From Cecembia calidifontis (GTDB lineage Bacteria > Bacteroidota > Bacteroidia > Cytophagales > Cyclobacteriaceae), in the NCBI RefSeq assembly GCF_004216715.1, contig NZ_SGXG01000001.1, positions 3,456,501 to 3,520,500 of the forward strand: 64,000 nucleotides of DNA. Reading direction: 5' to 3'. The translations under genes and the position numbers were made by a program. The first letter of the stretch is position 1, and each line of letters begins with the position of its first letter. Below are positions 18,535 to 28,213 of this stretch, piece by piece. Under the pieces are notes generated by a model, which was not told the origin of the DNA, ran no database searches, and saw nothing but the letters and a program-made list of their open reading frames with translations.

Positions 18535-21500
18535 ATGAAACCAAAAATTTTACCCGACATCATGGCTATGGTCCGCCTGCTTCCCTTATTGGGGTTGCTG
18601 CTGATGTACAGCCATCAAATTGTGGCACAAACTTCTTCTGCCACGATCACCACGGACAAGGACGACTATGCTCCGGGTGAGACAGCCATTATTACCGGCA
18701 CCGGATGGTGGCCCGGAGAAACGGTAGAGCTTGATTTTGAGCATATCGAACCCAATATTCCCGACCATGTCCATGTCACCAAATATGTGACCGCGGATGA
18801 AAGCGGGAATATTTATTTTGAGTGGTATGTGGATGAACAGGAATTGGGAACTACTTTTCATTTAATGGCCAGAGGTCAGTCTTCCGGTTATTTTGCTGAG
18901 ACGTTTTTTACGGATGGGAATGTGACTTTTAGTGTATCTGGAATCCCGCCTTCGCACAGTGTAACAGTTTCATATAAATTTAGAAATCCCACAGGTGCAA
19001 ATAATGATGCCAACAGCACTACCTCTTCTCAACAAACTACATTTACAATTGGAGCAAGAAATAATTCCCCGGTAAAATTTTCTTATCAAACAGTTTCTAC
19101 TTCTGGCGGAATTAATTATCATTTATCTAATGTTGGAATAGATGCTGGATCCCTTTCAACAGGAACTGAAGGTTACCAATATGAATTTCAATCTCCTTCA
19201 GGTGCAAGAACTGTTACTGCTAACTATGGAGTTTTAATTTCAACCAACAAAACAGCCACTTACGGAGGTTCAGTCACTTTAACATCTAGCTTTTATTCCA
19301 ATTATCAAACATCAACTGGAATTGTTGGTAAACCCATAACTTTTTACATCAATGGAACAGCAGTTGGTACAGTAAATACGCAAACGGGAGGTGTGGCATC
19401 TTTGACACTTGATCTGACCAATGTTCCAACTTTAGGTAAACTGAATGCTGGAACTTATGACATCACTACTTCATTTGCTGGGGATTCCGAATTATTGCCA
19501 GTTCCGCAAACAAGTAGCACTGGGTCTACCTTGACAGTTGATCGTAAAGCCCTGACCGTGACCGCCGACAACCAGAGCAAGACCTACGGTGACACCTTCA
19601 GCTTTGACGGCACCGAGTTCAGTACTGCCGGTCTGGTGAACAGCGATGCGGTGAGTTCAGCAACCATCGCTTCCGACGGCGCTGCGGCTACCGCAACAGT
19701 GGACGGAGCACCTTATGCGATCAACATCTCCGCGGCAACCGGTACAGGGCTGTCAAACTATGACATCACCTATGTGCCTGGTTCATTCGCGGTGGGCAAA
19801 AAAGCCCTGACCGTGACCGCCGACAACCAGAGCAAGACCTACGGTGACACCTTCAGCTTTGACGGCACCGAGTTCAGTACTGCCGGTCTTGTGAACAGCG
19901 ATGCGGTGAGTTCAGCAACCATCGCTTCCGACGGCGCTGCGGCTACCGCAACAGTGGACGGAGCACCTTATGCGATCAACATCTCCGCGGCAACCGGTAC
20001 AGGGCTGTCAAACTATGACATCACCTATGTGCCTGGTTCATTCGCGGTGGGCAAAAAAGCCCTGACCGTGACCGCCGACAACCAGAGCAAGACCTACGGT
20101 GACACCTTCAGCTTTGACGGCACCGAGTTCAGTACTGCCGGTCTTGTGAACAGCGATGCGGTGAGTTCAGCAACCATCGCTTCCGACGGCGCTGCGGCTA
20201 CCGCAACCGTGGACGGAGCACCTTATGCGATCAACATCTCCGCGGCAACCGGTACAGGGCTGTCAAACTATGACATCACCTATGTGCCTGGTTCATTCGC
20301 GGTGGGCAAAAAAGCCCTGACCGTGACCGCCGACAACCAGAGCAAGACCTACGGTGACACCTTCAGCTTTGACGGCACCGAGTTCAGTACTGCCGGTCTG
20401 GTGAACAGCGATGCGGTGAGTTCAGCAACCATCGCTTCCGACGGCGCTGCGGCTACCGCAACAGTGGACGGAGCACCTTATGCGATCAACATCTCCGCGG
20501 CAACCGGTACAGGGCTGTCAAACTATGACATCACCTATGTGCCTGGTTCATTCGCGGTGGGCAAAAAAGCCCTGACCGTGACCGCCGACAACCAGAGCAA
20601 GACCTACGGTGACACCTTCAGCTTTGACGGCACCGAGTTCAGTACTGCCGGTCTGGTGAACAGCGATGCGGTGAGTTCAGCAACCATCGCTTCCGACGGC
20701 GCTGCGGCTACCGCAACAGTGGACGGAGCACCTTATGCGATCAACATCTCCGCGGCAACCGGTACAGGGCTGTCAAACTATGACATCACCTATGTGCCTG
20801 GTTCATTCGCGGTGGGCAAAAAAGCCCTGACCGTGACCGCCGACAACCAGAGCAAGACCTACGGTGACACCTTCAGCTTTGACGGCACCGAGTTCAGTAC
20901 TGCCGGTCTTGTGAACAGCGATGCGGTGAGTTCAGCAACCATCACTTCCGACGGCGCTGCGGCTACCGCAACCGTGGACGGAGCACCTTATGCGATCAAC
21001 ATCTCCGCGGCAACCGGTACAGGGCTGTCAAACTATGACATCACCTATGTGCCTGGTTCATTCGCGGTGGGCAAAAAAGCCCTGACCGTGACCGCCGACA
21101 ACCAGAGCAAGACCTACGGTGACACCTTCAGCTTTGACGGCACCGAGTTCAGTACTGCCGGTCTGGTGAACAGCGATGCGGTGAGTTCAGCAACCATCGC
21201 TTCCGACGGCGCTGCGGCTACCGCAACAGTGGACGGAGCACCTTATGCGATCAACATCTCCGCGGCAACCGGTACAGGGCTGTCAAACTATGACATTACC
21301 TATGTGCCTGGTTCATTCGCGGTGGGCAAAAAAGCCCTGACCGTGACCGCCGACAACCAGAGCAAGACCTACGGTGACACCTTCAGCTTTGACGGCACCG
21401 AGTTCAGTACTGCCGGTCTGGTGAACAGCGATGCGGTGAGTTCAGCAACCATCACTTCCGACGGCGCTGCGGCTACCGCAACAGTGGACGGAGCACCTTA

Positions 21501-24378
21501 TGCGATCAACATCTCCGCGGCAACCGGTACAGGGCTGTCAAACTATGACATCACCTATGTGCCTGGTTCATTCGCGGTGGGCAAAAAAGCCCTGACCGTG
21601 ACCGCCGACAACCAGAGCAAGACCTACGGTGACACCTTCAGCTTTGACGGCACCGAGTTCAGTACTGCCGGTCTTGTGAACAGCGATGCGGTGAGTTCAG
21701 CAACCATCGCTTCCGACGGCGCTGCGGCTACCGCAACCGTGGACGGAGCACCTTATGCGATCAACATCTCCGCGGCAACCGGTACAGGGCTGTCAAACTA
21801 TGACATCACCTATGTGCCTGGTTCATTCGCGGTGGGCAAAAAAGCCCTGACCGTGACCGCTGACAACCAGAGCAAGACCTACGGTGACACCTTCAGCTTT
21901 GACGGCACCGAGTTCTCCGCCAGCGGTCTGGTGAACAGCGATGCGGTGAGTTCAGCAACCATCACTTCCGACGGCGCTGCGGCTACCGCAACAGTGGACG
22001 GAGCACCTTATGCGATCAACATCTCCGCGGCAACCGGTACAGGGCTGTCAAACTATGACATCACCTATGTGCCTGGTTCATTCGCGGTGGGCAAAAAAGC
22101 CCTGACCGTGACCGCCGACAACCAGAGCAAGACCTACGGTGACACCTTCAGCTTTGACGGCACCGAGTTCAGTACTGCCGGTCTGGTGAACAGCGATGCG
22201 GTGAGTTCAGCAACCATCGCTTCCGACGGCGCTGCGGCTACCGCAACCGTGGACGGAGCACCTTATGCGATCAACATCTCCGCGGCAACCGGTACAGGGC
22301 TGTCAAACTATGACATCACCTATGTGCCTGGTTCATTCGCGGTGGGCAAAAAAGCCCTGACCGTGACCGCTGACAACCAGAGCAAGACCTACGGTGACAC
22401 CTTCAGCTTTGACGGCACCGAGTTCTCCGCCAGCGGTCTTGTGAACAGCGATGCGGTGAGTTCAGCAACCATCACTTCCGACGGCGCTGCGGCTACCGCA
22501 ACAGTGGACGGAGCACCTTATGCGATCAACATCTCCGCGGCAACCGGTACAGGGCTGTCAAACTATGACATCACCTATGTGCCTGGTTCATTCGCGGTGG
22601 GCAAAAAAGCCCTGACCGTCACTGCGGATGACAAGTCCAAATACTGCGGTCAAGATGATCCGGAATTGACCTATCAGATTACCAGTGGTACTTTGGTCAA
22701 TGGAGACGGATTCACAGGAAGTTTGGAAAGAGAAAGCGGTGATGCTGCCGGGACATATAAAATCAGCCAAGGCTCCTTAACCTTGGGAACCAATTATGAC
22801 CTTACCGTTATTGAAGGGGAATTCACTATCAATGCAATTTCATCTTTAGATGCAACGCAAACTTTTGTGAATATTCAGATCAATAATACAGGCCAATTGT
22901 CAGCTACTATTTCTCCGGCAGTTGCAAATGTTCCGGTGACGTTTACCATCTATCATGATGATAATGTGACAGTTTTGAGGAATATTGTAGGCAATACGAA
23001 TGCTTCGGGTGTGGCCACTGTCAGTTGGACTGCTCCTGGAACAATCGGGGTATATAAAGTGGATGTGATGGCAGGAAGCAGTGCTTGTGATGCAAAAATG
23101 GAAGCCTATGTTACCGTATTTGATCCTTCAGATAGCTTCGTGACAGGTGGTGGCTGGATCAATTCTCCAGCAGGCGCCATGCCGGATAGGCCTGATGCTG
23201 AAGGTAGAGCAAACTTTGGATTTGTTTCCAGATACAAAAAAGGAAGAAACAATTTGAGCACCAATGAGGTGGACGGAAACACTGAATTCCAATTCCAGGC
23301 AGGTGACTTGAACTTTAAATCTACCCTACATGAATCCGGTTCATTGGTAATTTCTGGAGCAAGAGCTACTTATAGAGGTACCGGTACCATCAACGGTCAG
23401 CCAGGATTCAGGTTTATGGTAGTGGCAATTGACGGTGACTGGAACGGGCAAAGAAACCCTGACAGGTTTAGGATCAAAATCACCACCACCAACGGAACGG
23501 TGATCTATGATAACCAAATAGGTAAAGCTGAAAATACAGATGATGCTACCGTATTGGGCAATAATGGCACTGGCGGTGGATCCATTGTAATCCATGAAGT
23601 CAAAGGCAAAGGTCCAAATAAAAATGTAATGGCAAGCATGATTGAAGTTCCTTGGAATACACCAGTAGAAGTACTTGAAAAAGAATTGCAGCAAATGGCT
23701 TCAAGCTGGTTTGAGGGTGAAAAATTTGCCATCACCTTGGATCCGGTAGATTACAACCCATTGGAGCCAGGCTTCTATCAAGTAGGTGGCTATTTTGAAA
23801 ACAACCCTTGGTTTGAAAGGAATGAAATCATACCTGTACCGGTAATGGTATTGAACAAAGCCATGGCTCAGGATATTCTTATCGATAACAACCTTATGGG
23901 CAAGGATCTTCAAGCGGGTACAGTAGTCGGAAGGTTCAGTACAGTGGATGCAGTCGACAATATCCATACTTATAGCATAGAGGAAAATCCTTTCTTTGTG
24001 ATAGAGAATAATAACCTGGTATGGAGAGGAATAGGAACCCCTGATCCTCAGGTAACATTGAGGGTTTCCAGCACCGACCGTGCAGGACAGACCATCAGTA
24101 GGGATATCCAGCTATTCAGAGAAACAGGGCCAAACAGCCTGCTGATCTATCCGAATCCGGCCATGAAGGAAACCAATCTCCTGGTCAACCTGGCTCAGGA
24201 ATCAGACATAGAAATCCGCATCTTCGATGCTGCCGGCAGATTGGTATTCACAGAAGATTCTTTCCAGAAAGAAAGTTTTGTGAAAAACATCAACCTGGAT
24301 CAATTGAGCCAAGGCCTGTACCATGTAGTGGTAAAAGTCAACCATCAATACATACAGGGCAGGTTGGTCAAGCAGTAA
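18535..24378 (+). CDS. Giant type IX secreted surface protein with MBG repeats
   Basis: The 1947-residue chain has a signal peptide (ending VAQ, about residue 32), an Ig-like domain with DKDDYAPGETAIITG, and a second Ig-like domain with VTLTSSF (about 240-335). Twelve 85-residue MBG repeats (about 338-1357) and one diverged MBG domain (KALTVTADDKSKYCG) follow. Next comes another Ig-like module, then a region starting FVTGGGWINSPAG that resembles the post-COAP-1 domain. The C-terminus (LLIYPNPA, then EIRIFDAAGRLV and LSQGLYHVVVKV, ending RLVKQ) is a type IX sorting domain. It should be a cell-surface or released adhesin-like protein; the ligand is unknown. It lies between the two sensor kinase systems and ends in a strong terminator. 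Confidence 0.93.
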   Translation: MKPKILPDIMAMVRLLPLLGLLLMYSHQIVAQTSSATITTDKDDYAPGETAIITGTGWWPGETVELDFEHIEPNIPDHVHVTKYVTADESGNIYFEWYVDEQELGTTFHLMARGQSSGYFAETFFTDGNVTFSVSGIPPSHSVTVSYKFRNPTGANNDANSTTSSQQTTFTIGARNNSPVKFSYQTVSTSGGINYHLSNVGIDAGSLSTGTEGYQYEFQSPSGARTVTANYGVLISTNKTATYGGSVTLTSSFYSNYQTSTGIVGKPITFYINGTAVGTVNTQTGGVASLTLDLTNVPTLGKLNAGTYDITTSFAGDSELLPVPQTSSTGSTLTVDRKALTVTADNQSKTYGDTFSFDGTEFSTAGLVNSDAVSSATIASDGAAATATVDGAPYAINISAATGTGLSNYDITYVPGSFAVGKKALTVTADNQSKTYGDTFSFDGTEFSTAGLVNSDAVSSATIASDGAAATATVDGAPYAINISAATGTGLSNYDITYVPGSFAVGKKALTVTADNQSKTYGDTFSFDGTEFSTAGLVNSDAVSSATIASDGAAATATVDGAPYAINISAATGTGLSNYDITYVPGSFAVGKKALTVTADNQSKTYGDTFSFDGTEFSTAGLVNSDAVSSATIASDGAAATATVDGAPYAINISAATGTGLSNYDITYVPGSFAVGKKALTVTADNQSKTYGDTFSFDGTEFSTAGLVNSDAVSSATIASDGAAATATVDGAPYAINISAATGTGLSNYDITYVPGSFAVGKKALTVTADNQSKTYGDTFSFDGTEFSTAGLVNSDAVSSATITSDGAAATATVDGAPYAINISAATGTGLSNYDITYVPGSFAVGKKALTVTADNQSKTYGDTFSFDGTEFSTAGLVNSDAVSSATIASDGAAATATVDGAPYAINISAATGTGLSNYDITYVPGSFAVGKKALTVTADNQSKTYGDTFSFDGTEFSTAGLVNSDAVSSATITSDGAAATATVDGAPYAINISAATGTGLSNYDITYVPGSFAVGKKALTVTADNQSKTYGDTFSFDGTEFSTAGLVNSDAVSSATIASDGAAATATVDGAPYAINISAATGTGLSNYDITYVPGSFAVGKKALTVTADNQSKTYGDTFSFDGTEFSASGLVNSDAVSSATITSDGAAATATVDGAPYAINISAATGTGLSNYDITYVPGSFAVGKKALTVTADNQSKTYGDTFSFDGTEFSTAGLVNSDAVSSATIASDGAAATATVDGAPYAINISAATGTGLSNYDITYVPGSFAVGKKALTVTADNQSKTYGDTFSFDGTEFSASGLVNSDAVSSATITSDGAAATATVDGAPYAINISAATGTGLSNYDITYVPGSFAVGKKALTVTADDKSKYCGQDDPELTYQITSGTLVNGDGFTGSLERESGDAAGTYKISQGSLTLGTNYDLTVIEGEFTINAISSLDATQTFVNIQINNTGQLSATISPAVANVPVTFTIYHDDNVTVLRNIVGNTNASGVATVSWTAPGTIGVYKVDVMAGSSACDAKMEAYVTVFDPSDSFVTGGGWINSPAGAMPDRPDAEGRANFGFVSRYKKGRNNLSTNEVDGNTEFQFQAGDLNFKSTLHESGSLVISGARATYRGTGTINGQPGFRFMVVAIDGDWNGQRNPDRFRIKITTTNGTVIYDNQIGKAENTDDATVLGNNGTGGGSIVIHEVKGKGPNKNVMASMIEVPWNTPVEVLEKELQQMASSWFEGEKFAITLDPVDYNPLEPGFYQVGGYFENNPWFERNEIIPVPVMVLNKAMAQDILIDNNLMGKDLQAGTVVGRFSTVDAVDNIHTYSIEENPFFVIENNNLVWRGIGTPDPQVTLRVSSTDRAGQTISRDIQLFRETGPNSLLIYPNPAMKETNLLVNLAQESDIEIRIFDAAGRLVFTEDSFQKESFVKNINLDQLSQGLYHVVVKVNHQYIQGRLVKQ
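19546..22605 (+). repeat. Twelve tandem 255-bp in-frame repeats
   Basis: Units start at 19546 and every 255 bases up to 22351. They differ at only a handful of sites: GGTCTG or GGTCTT, GCAACAGTG or GCAACCGTG, ATCGCT or ATCACT, AGTACTGCC or TCCGCCAGC, and ACCGCC or ACCGCT. The first unit is 148/255 G+C (58%), against 23/60 (38%) for bases 19201-19260 of the same gene. The variants are reshuffled between units, as expected from recombination between repeats. Confidence 0.97.
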
Positions 24379-24400
24379 AATAACATAAGCTCTTGTGTAC

Positions 24401-24433
24401 AAAAAGCCACCCCAGTTGGGGTGGCTTTTTTTT
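24401..24433 (+). terminator. Strong intrinsic terminator after the MBG protein
   Basis: A 13-bp perfect stem (AAAAAGCCACCCC with its complement) with a 4-base loop, followed by T residues. Confidence 0.92.
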
Positions 24434-24436
24434 AAT

Positions 24437-24470
24437 AGTAAAAAATACCCTGCATAGGGTATTTTTTACT
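24437..24470 (+). promoter_or_regulatory. Palindromic operator, copy 3 (best example)
   Basis: Perfect 14-bp arms (AGTAAAAAATACCC and its complement) around the 6-base centre TGCATA. A TATTTTTA at 24484-24491 could be the -7 element of a promoter for the kinase at 24509, with the right arm covering the -33 region, the same layout as copy 1. Because a T run follows, it could also form an RNA hairpin, but a full terminator already precedes it. Confidence 0.7.
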
Positions 24471-24508
24471 AAAGCACTTAGTATTATTTTTAGAATAATT
24501 AGTTGTAT

Positions 24509-26467
24509 ATGGCACAGTTTTCTTTGATTTTTTCTTTTGTCTTGATTTTTTCAAAAATAGGCTTTTCTAAAGCCCAAATATCGGGTTTCCCTGAATTTTA
24601 CCTTTTGGTAGGAGAGGAGGCTGACTATTCCCTTGAAAGCTATCTTTTTTATTGGGAAGATCCTGGCAATATGGATGCTGAACAAGCGTATCAGTTTTAC
24701 AGGCAGGGAAAATTTGCGCCTATCGGTCATCCTTATCTTTTCAATAGGGGATATAGCAATTCCATTTGGTGGTTTGCCCTGCCAATTGAAAACGGAATTG
24801 CAAAAGACAACACCTTGATTTTAAGCCCTGCTGGAGCTTCTCTACAAGAAGCAAGGCTTTACACTTTTGATGGATCGGGAAAACTGAGCAGGGAGCAGGT
24901 TTCAGGTTACCTGCTAAAAGATGATGAAAGGGACATGGCAACCCGATTGAACTCCTTTAAAATCAGTCTTGAACCCTTTCAAAAAAGCCTTTTATTATTA
25001 CGAATAGATACCAGAGGAAGAAATATGTACATGCCCTTTTATATGGACAGTACAGGTTCTTATTGGGAGTATGAAGTCAATAGGGCAGCGCTTTTCGGAG
25101 GCATCAGTACCATAATGGCTTTTGCCTCCTTGTTTGCTTTTTTGCTGTTTTTATACAATAGGGAAAGGATTTACTTGATTTTCCTGGCCTATATATTGTC
25201 CTGTCTTTTGTTGATTCTTGAAGAGGATGGTTATGCTTTTGATTGGTTTTATGGTCAGCATTTCCCCGAGCTTTCCCAGGTCAGCGTTCCCTTATTTGGT
25301 CTTTTGACCTGTTCCTTATTTTTAAAGTTCAACCTGCTTTTCATGGAAAACCAAATAAGAAGCCATATGTATTTCCATATTGCCAAATCCACGTACTATG
25401 TGACTTTGACCTGGTGCATAGTCTTGTTGTTGAGCATTTTTCTTATTGAGGAAAAAAAATTCCTTTATGCTTTTAATCTCACCTCATTGTATATGTCTTT
25501 TGGCTGTGTGGGTCTGGTTTTAATAGGAAATATCCTGAATATTACTGATAAAAAGGCCTTGTACATCCTTTTCGCCAATATTTTTTTAGTAATTGGTTTG
25601 GTATTTTACTTCCTCAATAGCCATGGTATCACCTCTCTCAATCCCTTTTTCCCCAATGGTCTTGTTGTGGGTGCTTTGGTCAACGTCCTGGCATTTACTA
25701 TAGCCATTGGATACCTGCAATACAGTGAAAGAAAAGAAAAACAACTGTTGAAGGTACAGATTGCCGAAAGGGAAAAAGAGTTTATTGAAGATAAATTCCG
25801 CGTACAGGAAGAGGAGCGTCAGCGTATAGCCAGAGACCTGCATGATGACTTAGGAGCCCTATTGGCCATGATCAGGTTGAAAGTGGAAAATGTGGAAGGA
25901 AAGTTAGACCATGTCAATGGTCCTATTCGGGAGAATATTGCGGAGTCTGTCAGGTTATTGGACAAGGCAACCAAAGAGGTAAGGTTTATCGCACATGAAC
26001 TCCTTCCCGAAGAGCTTGGCCAAAAGCGTTTCTCCACATTGGTAGAAGAACTGTTCCTAAACCTTGAAAACCAAGAAAAAATCCGTTTTCATAATAATAT
26101 TGGTGAGCTCCCCATTTTGCCTACACATGTCAAGGCCAACCTTTTTAGGATCATCAAAGAACTGCTCAATAATATCTTCAAGCATTCCGGGGCTACTGAT
26201 GGGGAACTCGAATTGTTCTATGATGAAGAAGATGTGGAAATCAAGCTTATTGTAGCAGACAATGGAAGGGGATTTGATTTAGAACAGGTAAAATCCGGAA
26301 AAAAGGGAATGGGCCTGAACAACTTGGAAAGCAGGGTGTTCTTCCTCAACGGAACTTATGAAATAAGTAGCGGACCACAGGGAACAACTATTCTTATATG
26401 CGTGCCATACAAAGTCAATGAATATGAACGGGGACAACAAAACAATACAGGTAGTCATCGTGGATGA
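24509..26467 (+). CDS. 7TMR-DISM sensor histidine kinase, second system
   Basis: This kinase of 652 residues has a signal peptide (FSKAQ near residue 23), an extracellular 7TMR-DISM-type domain (about 40-190), seven membrane segments (about 195-400), then a HisKA_3 domain with the phosphorylated histidine in RIARDLHDDLGALLAM (about residue 440). The HATPase domain has ELLNNIFKHSGA, ADNGRGFD and GMGLNNLESR. I chose the ATG at 24509; an in-frame TTG two codons earlier is less likely. Its partner regulator overlaps its 3' end by about 50 bases. The start is 38 bases after the palindromic operator. Confidence 0.92.
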   Translation: MAQFSLIFSFVLIFSKIGFSKAQISGFPEFYLLVGEEADYSLESYLFYWEDPGNMDAEQAYQFYRQGKFAPIGHPYLFNRGYSNSIWWFALPIENGIAKDNTLILSPAGASLQEARLYTFDGSGKLSREQVSGYLLKDDERDMATRLNSFKISLEPFQKSLLLLRIDTRGRNMYMPFYMDSTGSYWEYEVNRAALFGGISTIMAFASLFAFLLFLYNRERIYLIFLAYILSCLLLILEEDGYAFDWFYGQHFPELSQVSVPLFGLLTCSLFLKFNLLFMENQIRSHMYFHIAKSTYYVTLTWCIVLLLSIFLIEEKKFLYAFNLTSLYMSFGCVGLVLIGNILNITDKKALYILFANIFLVIGLVFYFLNSHGITSLNPFFPNGLVVGALVNVLAFTIAIGYLQYSERKEKQLLKVQIAEREKEFIEDKFRVQEEERQRIARDLHDDLGALLAMIRLKVENVEGKLDHVNGPIRENIAESVRLLDKATKEVRFIAHELLPEELGQKRFSTLVEELFLNLENQEKIRFHNNIGELPILPTHVKANLFRIIKELLNNIFKHSGATDGELELFYDEEDVEIKLIVADNGRGFDLEQVKSGKKGMGLNNLESRVFFLNGTYEISSGPQGTTILICVPYKVNEYERGQQNNTGSHRG

Positions 26468-27086
26468 CCATGAGATTTTTGCCGATGGCTTGAAGCGGAT
26501 TTTATTCAGCAACCTGGGATTGGAATCCAGCATCCATTTTCCCAATGCCAAATCGGCCATGGATTATTTCCAGCGCGGAAAAGGTGCGGACCTGGTAATA
26601 TTGGACCTATATATGCCTGAAATGAATGGGATCGAATTTTTAGAGAAGGTCAAAAGTCTTTTCCCCAAATTGAGCATTTTGGTGGTGAGTATGCAATATT
26701 CCCTATCGAATATTATCCTTTGCAGAAAATTGGGGGCAAGAGGCTTTCTTAGAAAAGACAGTTCTCTTAAGGAAATGATCCATGCCGTAGAATCCGTATT
26801 GAAGGGGGAAGATCATTTTCCTGAAAATATGGCAACAGAACCGGAAGCATTGATAGAAAATGCCATGGAGCGGATATGCAGGGATTACAAACTTTCCCGT
26901 TCGGAAATCAAGATCCTGGACAAATTGTTGGAGCAGAAAAATTACAAAGAGATTGCCGATGCCCTTTTTTTAAGTCCCCAGACCGTCAGGACCCATAAAA
27001 AGAATATTTACCGCAAATTTGGAGTCCACAATATGGCGGGAATTGTGGGTCTGTTGAAAGTGGAGTTGGAAGGAGGGAGAGGGTAA
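26418..27086 (+). CDS. LuxR/NarL-type response regulator, second system
   Basis: The 222-residue protein has a receiver domain (VIVDDHEI; phosphoacceptor aspartate in LVILDLYMPEMNG at about residue 58; lysine in GFLRKDSSLK) and a LuxR helix-turn-helix (LSRSEIKILDKLLEQKNYKE, then SPQTVRTHKKNIYRKFGVHN). It starts inside the kinase gene in another frame, overlapping by about 50 bases, so the two should be translated together. ATG codons at 26418 and 26424 are both possible. Autoregulation through the 24437 palindrome is inferred. Confidence 0.92.
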   Translation: MNMNGDNKTIQVVIVDDHEIFADGLKRILFSNLGLESSIHFPNAKSAMDYFQRGKGADLVILDLYMPEMNGIEFLEKVKSLFPKLSILVVSMQYSLSNIILCRKLGARGFLRKDSSLKEMIHAVESVLKGEDHFPENMATEPEALIENAMERICRDYKLSRSEIKILDKLLEQKNYKEIADALFLSPQTVRTHKKNIYRKFGVHNMAGIVGLLKVELEGGRG

Positions 27087-27306
27087 TTATTTTGTTGTTT
27101 TTATTGTCGGGTTGTCAGGTTCCACCACAGTCAGGTATTATGGTCGTATTTGTTATCGTTATTGTGTTGGTTCGGGCTTTAAAAGGATAAAAGTGGTTGT
27201 ATTGGTTGTAATTTTTCGGTCTTGGGAAGGGAAGGAGGTGGAAATTGTTTTAATCCCTTTAAGCCTTAAACATGAATCTATTAAACCCTTATCCCGGGAT
27301 ATATGA

Positions 27307-27514
27307 AACCAATCCCTTTAGAGATTGCCCATCGTTAGCAAAAATAGGGTCCCAATCCCCACCAATCCCAGCAGGATTGCCTATTGCTAGATTCGAATAT
27401 TACATTTCCCAATGTTCGGGCCGTCCCTACAGGACGGTGGGGAATTGCTGATGTTCTTTTGCTACCGATGGGTTGTGCCGCTGGAACAATACGTCAATAA
27501 CCAATTTGGTTGTT
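27307..27514. repeat. Composite hairpin repeat, copy 1
   Basis: This ~208-base unit shares its order of short hairpins with 27621-27830: AATCCC...GGATTG, CCGTCCCTACAGGACGG and GTGCCGCTGGAACAATACGT. It has no coding frame. Strings of this kind look like REP-type intergenic elements; the assignment is by appearance only. Confidence 0.75.
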
Positions 27515-27620
27515 AGACATAGTTTAACAAGCTTAAAAAGGCTACATAATAAATTTTGCTTAGGACTTTGCAAAACTATATTTTCTGTGTCTTTCCATTT
27601 TTTTCTATCAATGATTCCAG

Positions 27621-27830
27621 AACCAATCCCACTAGGGATTGCCTATCGTTAGCAAAAATAGGATCCCAATGCCCGCCAATCCCAGCGGGATTGCCTATGG
27701 CTTGATCTGAATATACCCTTTCCCTAATATTCGGGCCGTCCCTACAGGACGGTGGGGAATTGCTGATGTTCTGTGGGCTACCGATGGATTGTGCCGCTGG
27801 AACAATACGTCAATATCCAATCGGGGTGTT
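27621..27830. repeat. Composite hairpin repeat, copy 2
   Basis: A diverged direct copy of 27307-27514 about 107 bases further on. The hairpin CCGTCCCTACAGGACGG is identical in both, while linkers have changed. Changes in one hairpin arm are matched in places (CAGCGGGATTG against CAGCAGGATTG is not fully paired). Confidence 0.75.
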
Positions 27831-28213
27831 GATTGGTATGATTACATCGTTTTTAAACTATTTAGATTATAATTTTACCACCTAGAAAATCAGCACAAAA
27901 CATTCCGGGGTAATGGGATTATTTTCTACCGGATTCAAACCTCTGATTTCAAGAACAAAGGTTTGGGGCTCCCTCAACTATGTTTTCTATATCCACTATC
28001 CCGATTTGAATACGGGACAGGTAGTGGTAATTTTTTTTCTTCACCACAAAGATAGCATAGCCCACAACCTGTCCCTTATGACGGGATAGTTTCTCCGTTA
28101 CCAATCCTAGCATTTCTGAACAAATTTAAAAAAAAACCGCCAAGGTTTTCTATCCCTCAGCGGTCACATGTCCTTCCCTGAAATAGGTTGACCGTTTTTA
28201 ACCGAGAAAAAAG

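Larger units (their letters stand above)
27087..28168. other. Non-coding repeat-bearing region between the regulator and the IS3 element
   Basis: About 1.1 kb without a supported gene. It contains two copies of a ~210-bp repeat (given separately), a hairpin with CCACTATCCC at 27995-28029 followed by related inverted segments up to about 28090, and low-complexity AT stretches. The 64-codon frame at 27112-27306 lacks any protein-like features. Confidence 0.7.

Noticed and set aside
19546..22605. CRISPR array
   Set aside because: The repeats are 255 bp, contiguous without spacers and read in frame as MBG protein domains.
24437..24470. Second terminator of the MBG protein gene
   Set aside because: A complete terminator already lies at 24401-24433, and the same palindrome appears before other genes, so a regulatory site is the better reading, though an RNA hairpin cannot be excluded.
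27112..27306. 64-codon frame after the second response regulator
   Set aside because: Low-complexity valine/glycine content, no start context, and it runs up to the repeat unit; no support as a protein.
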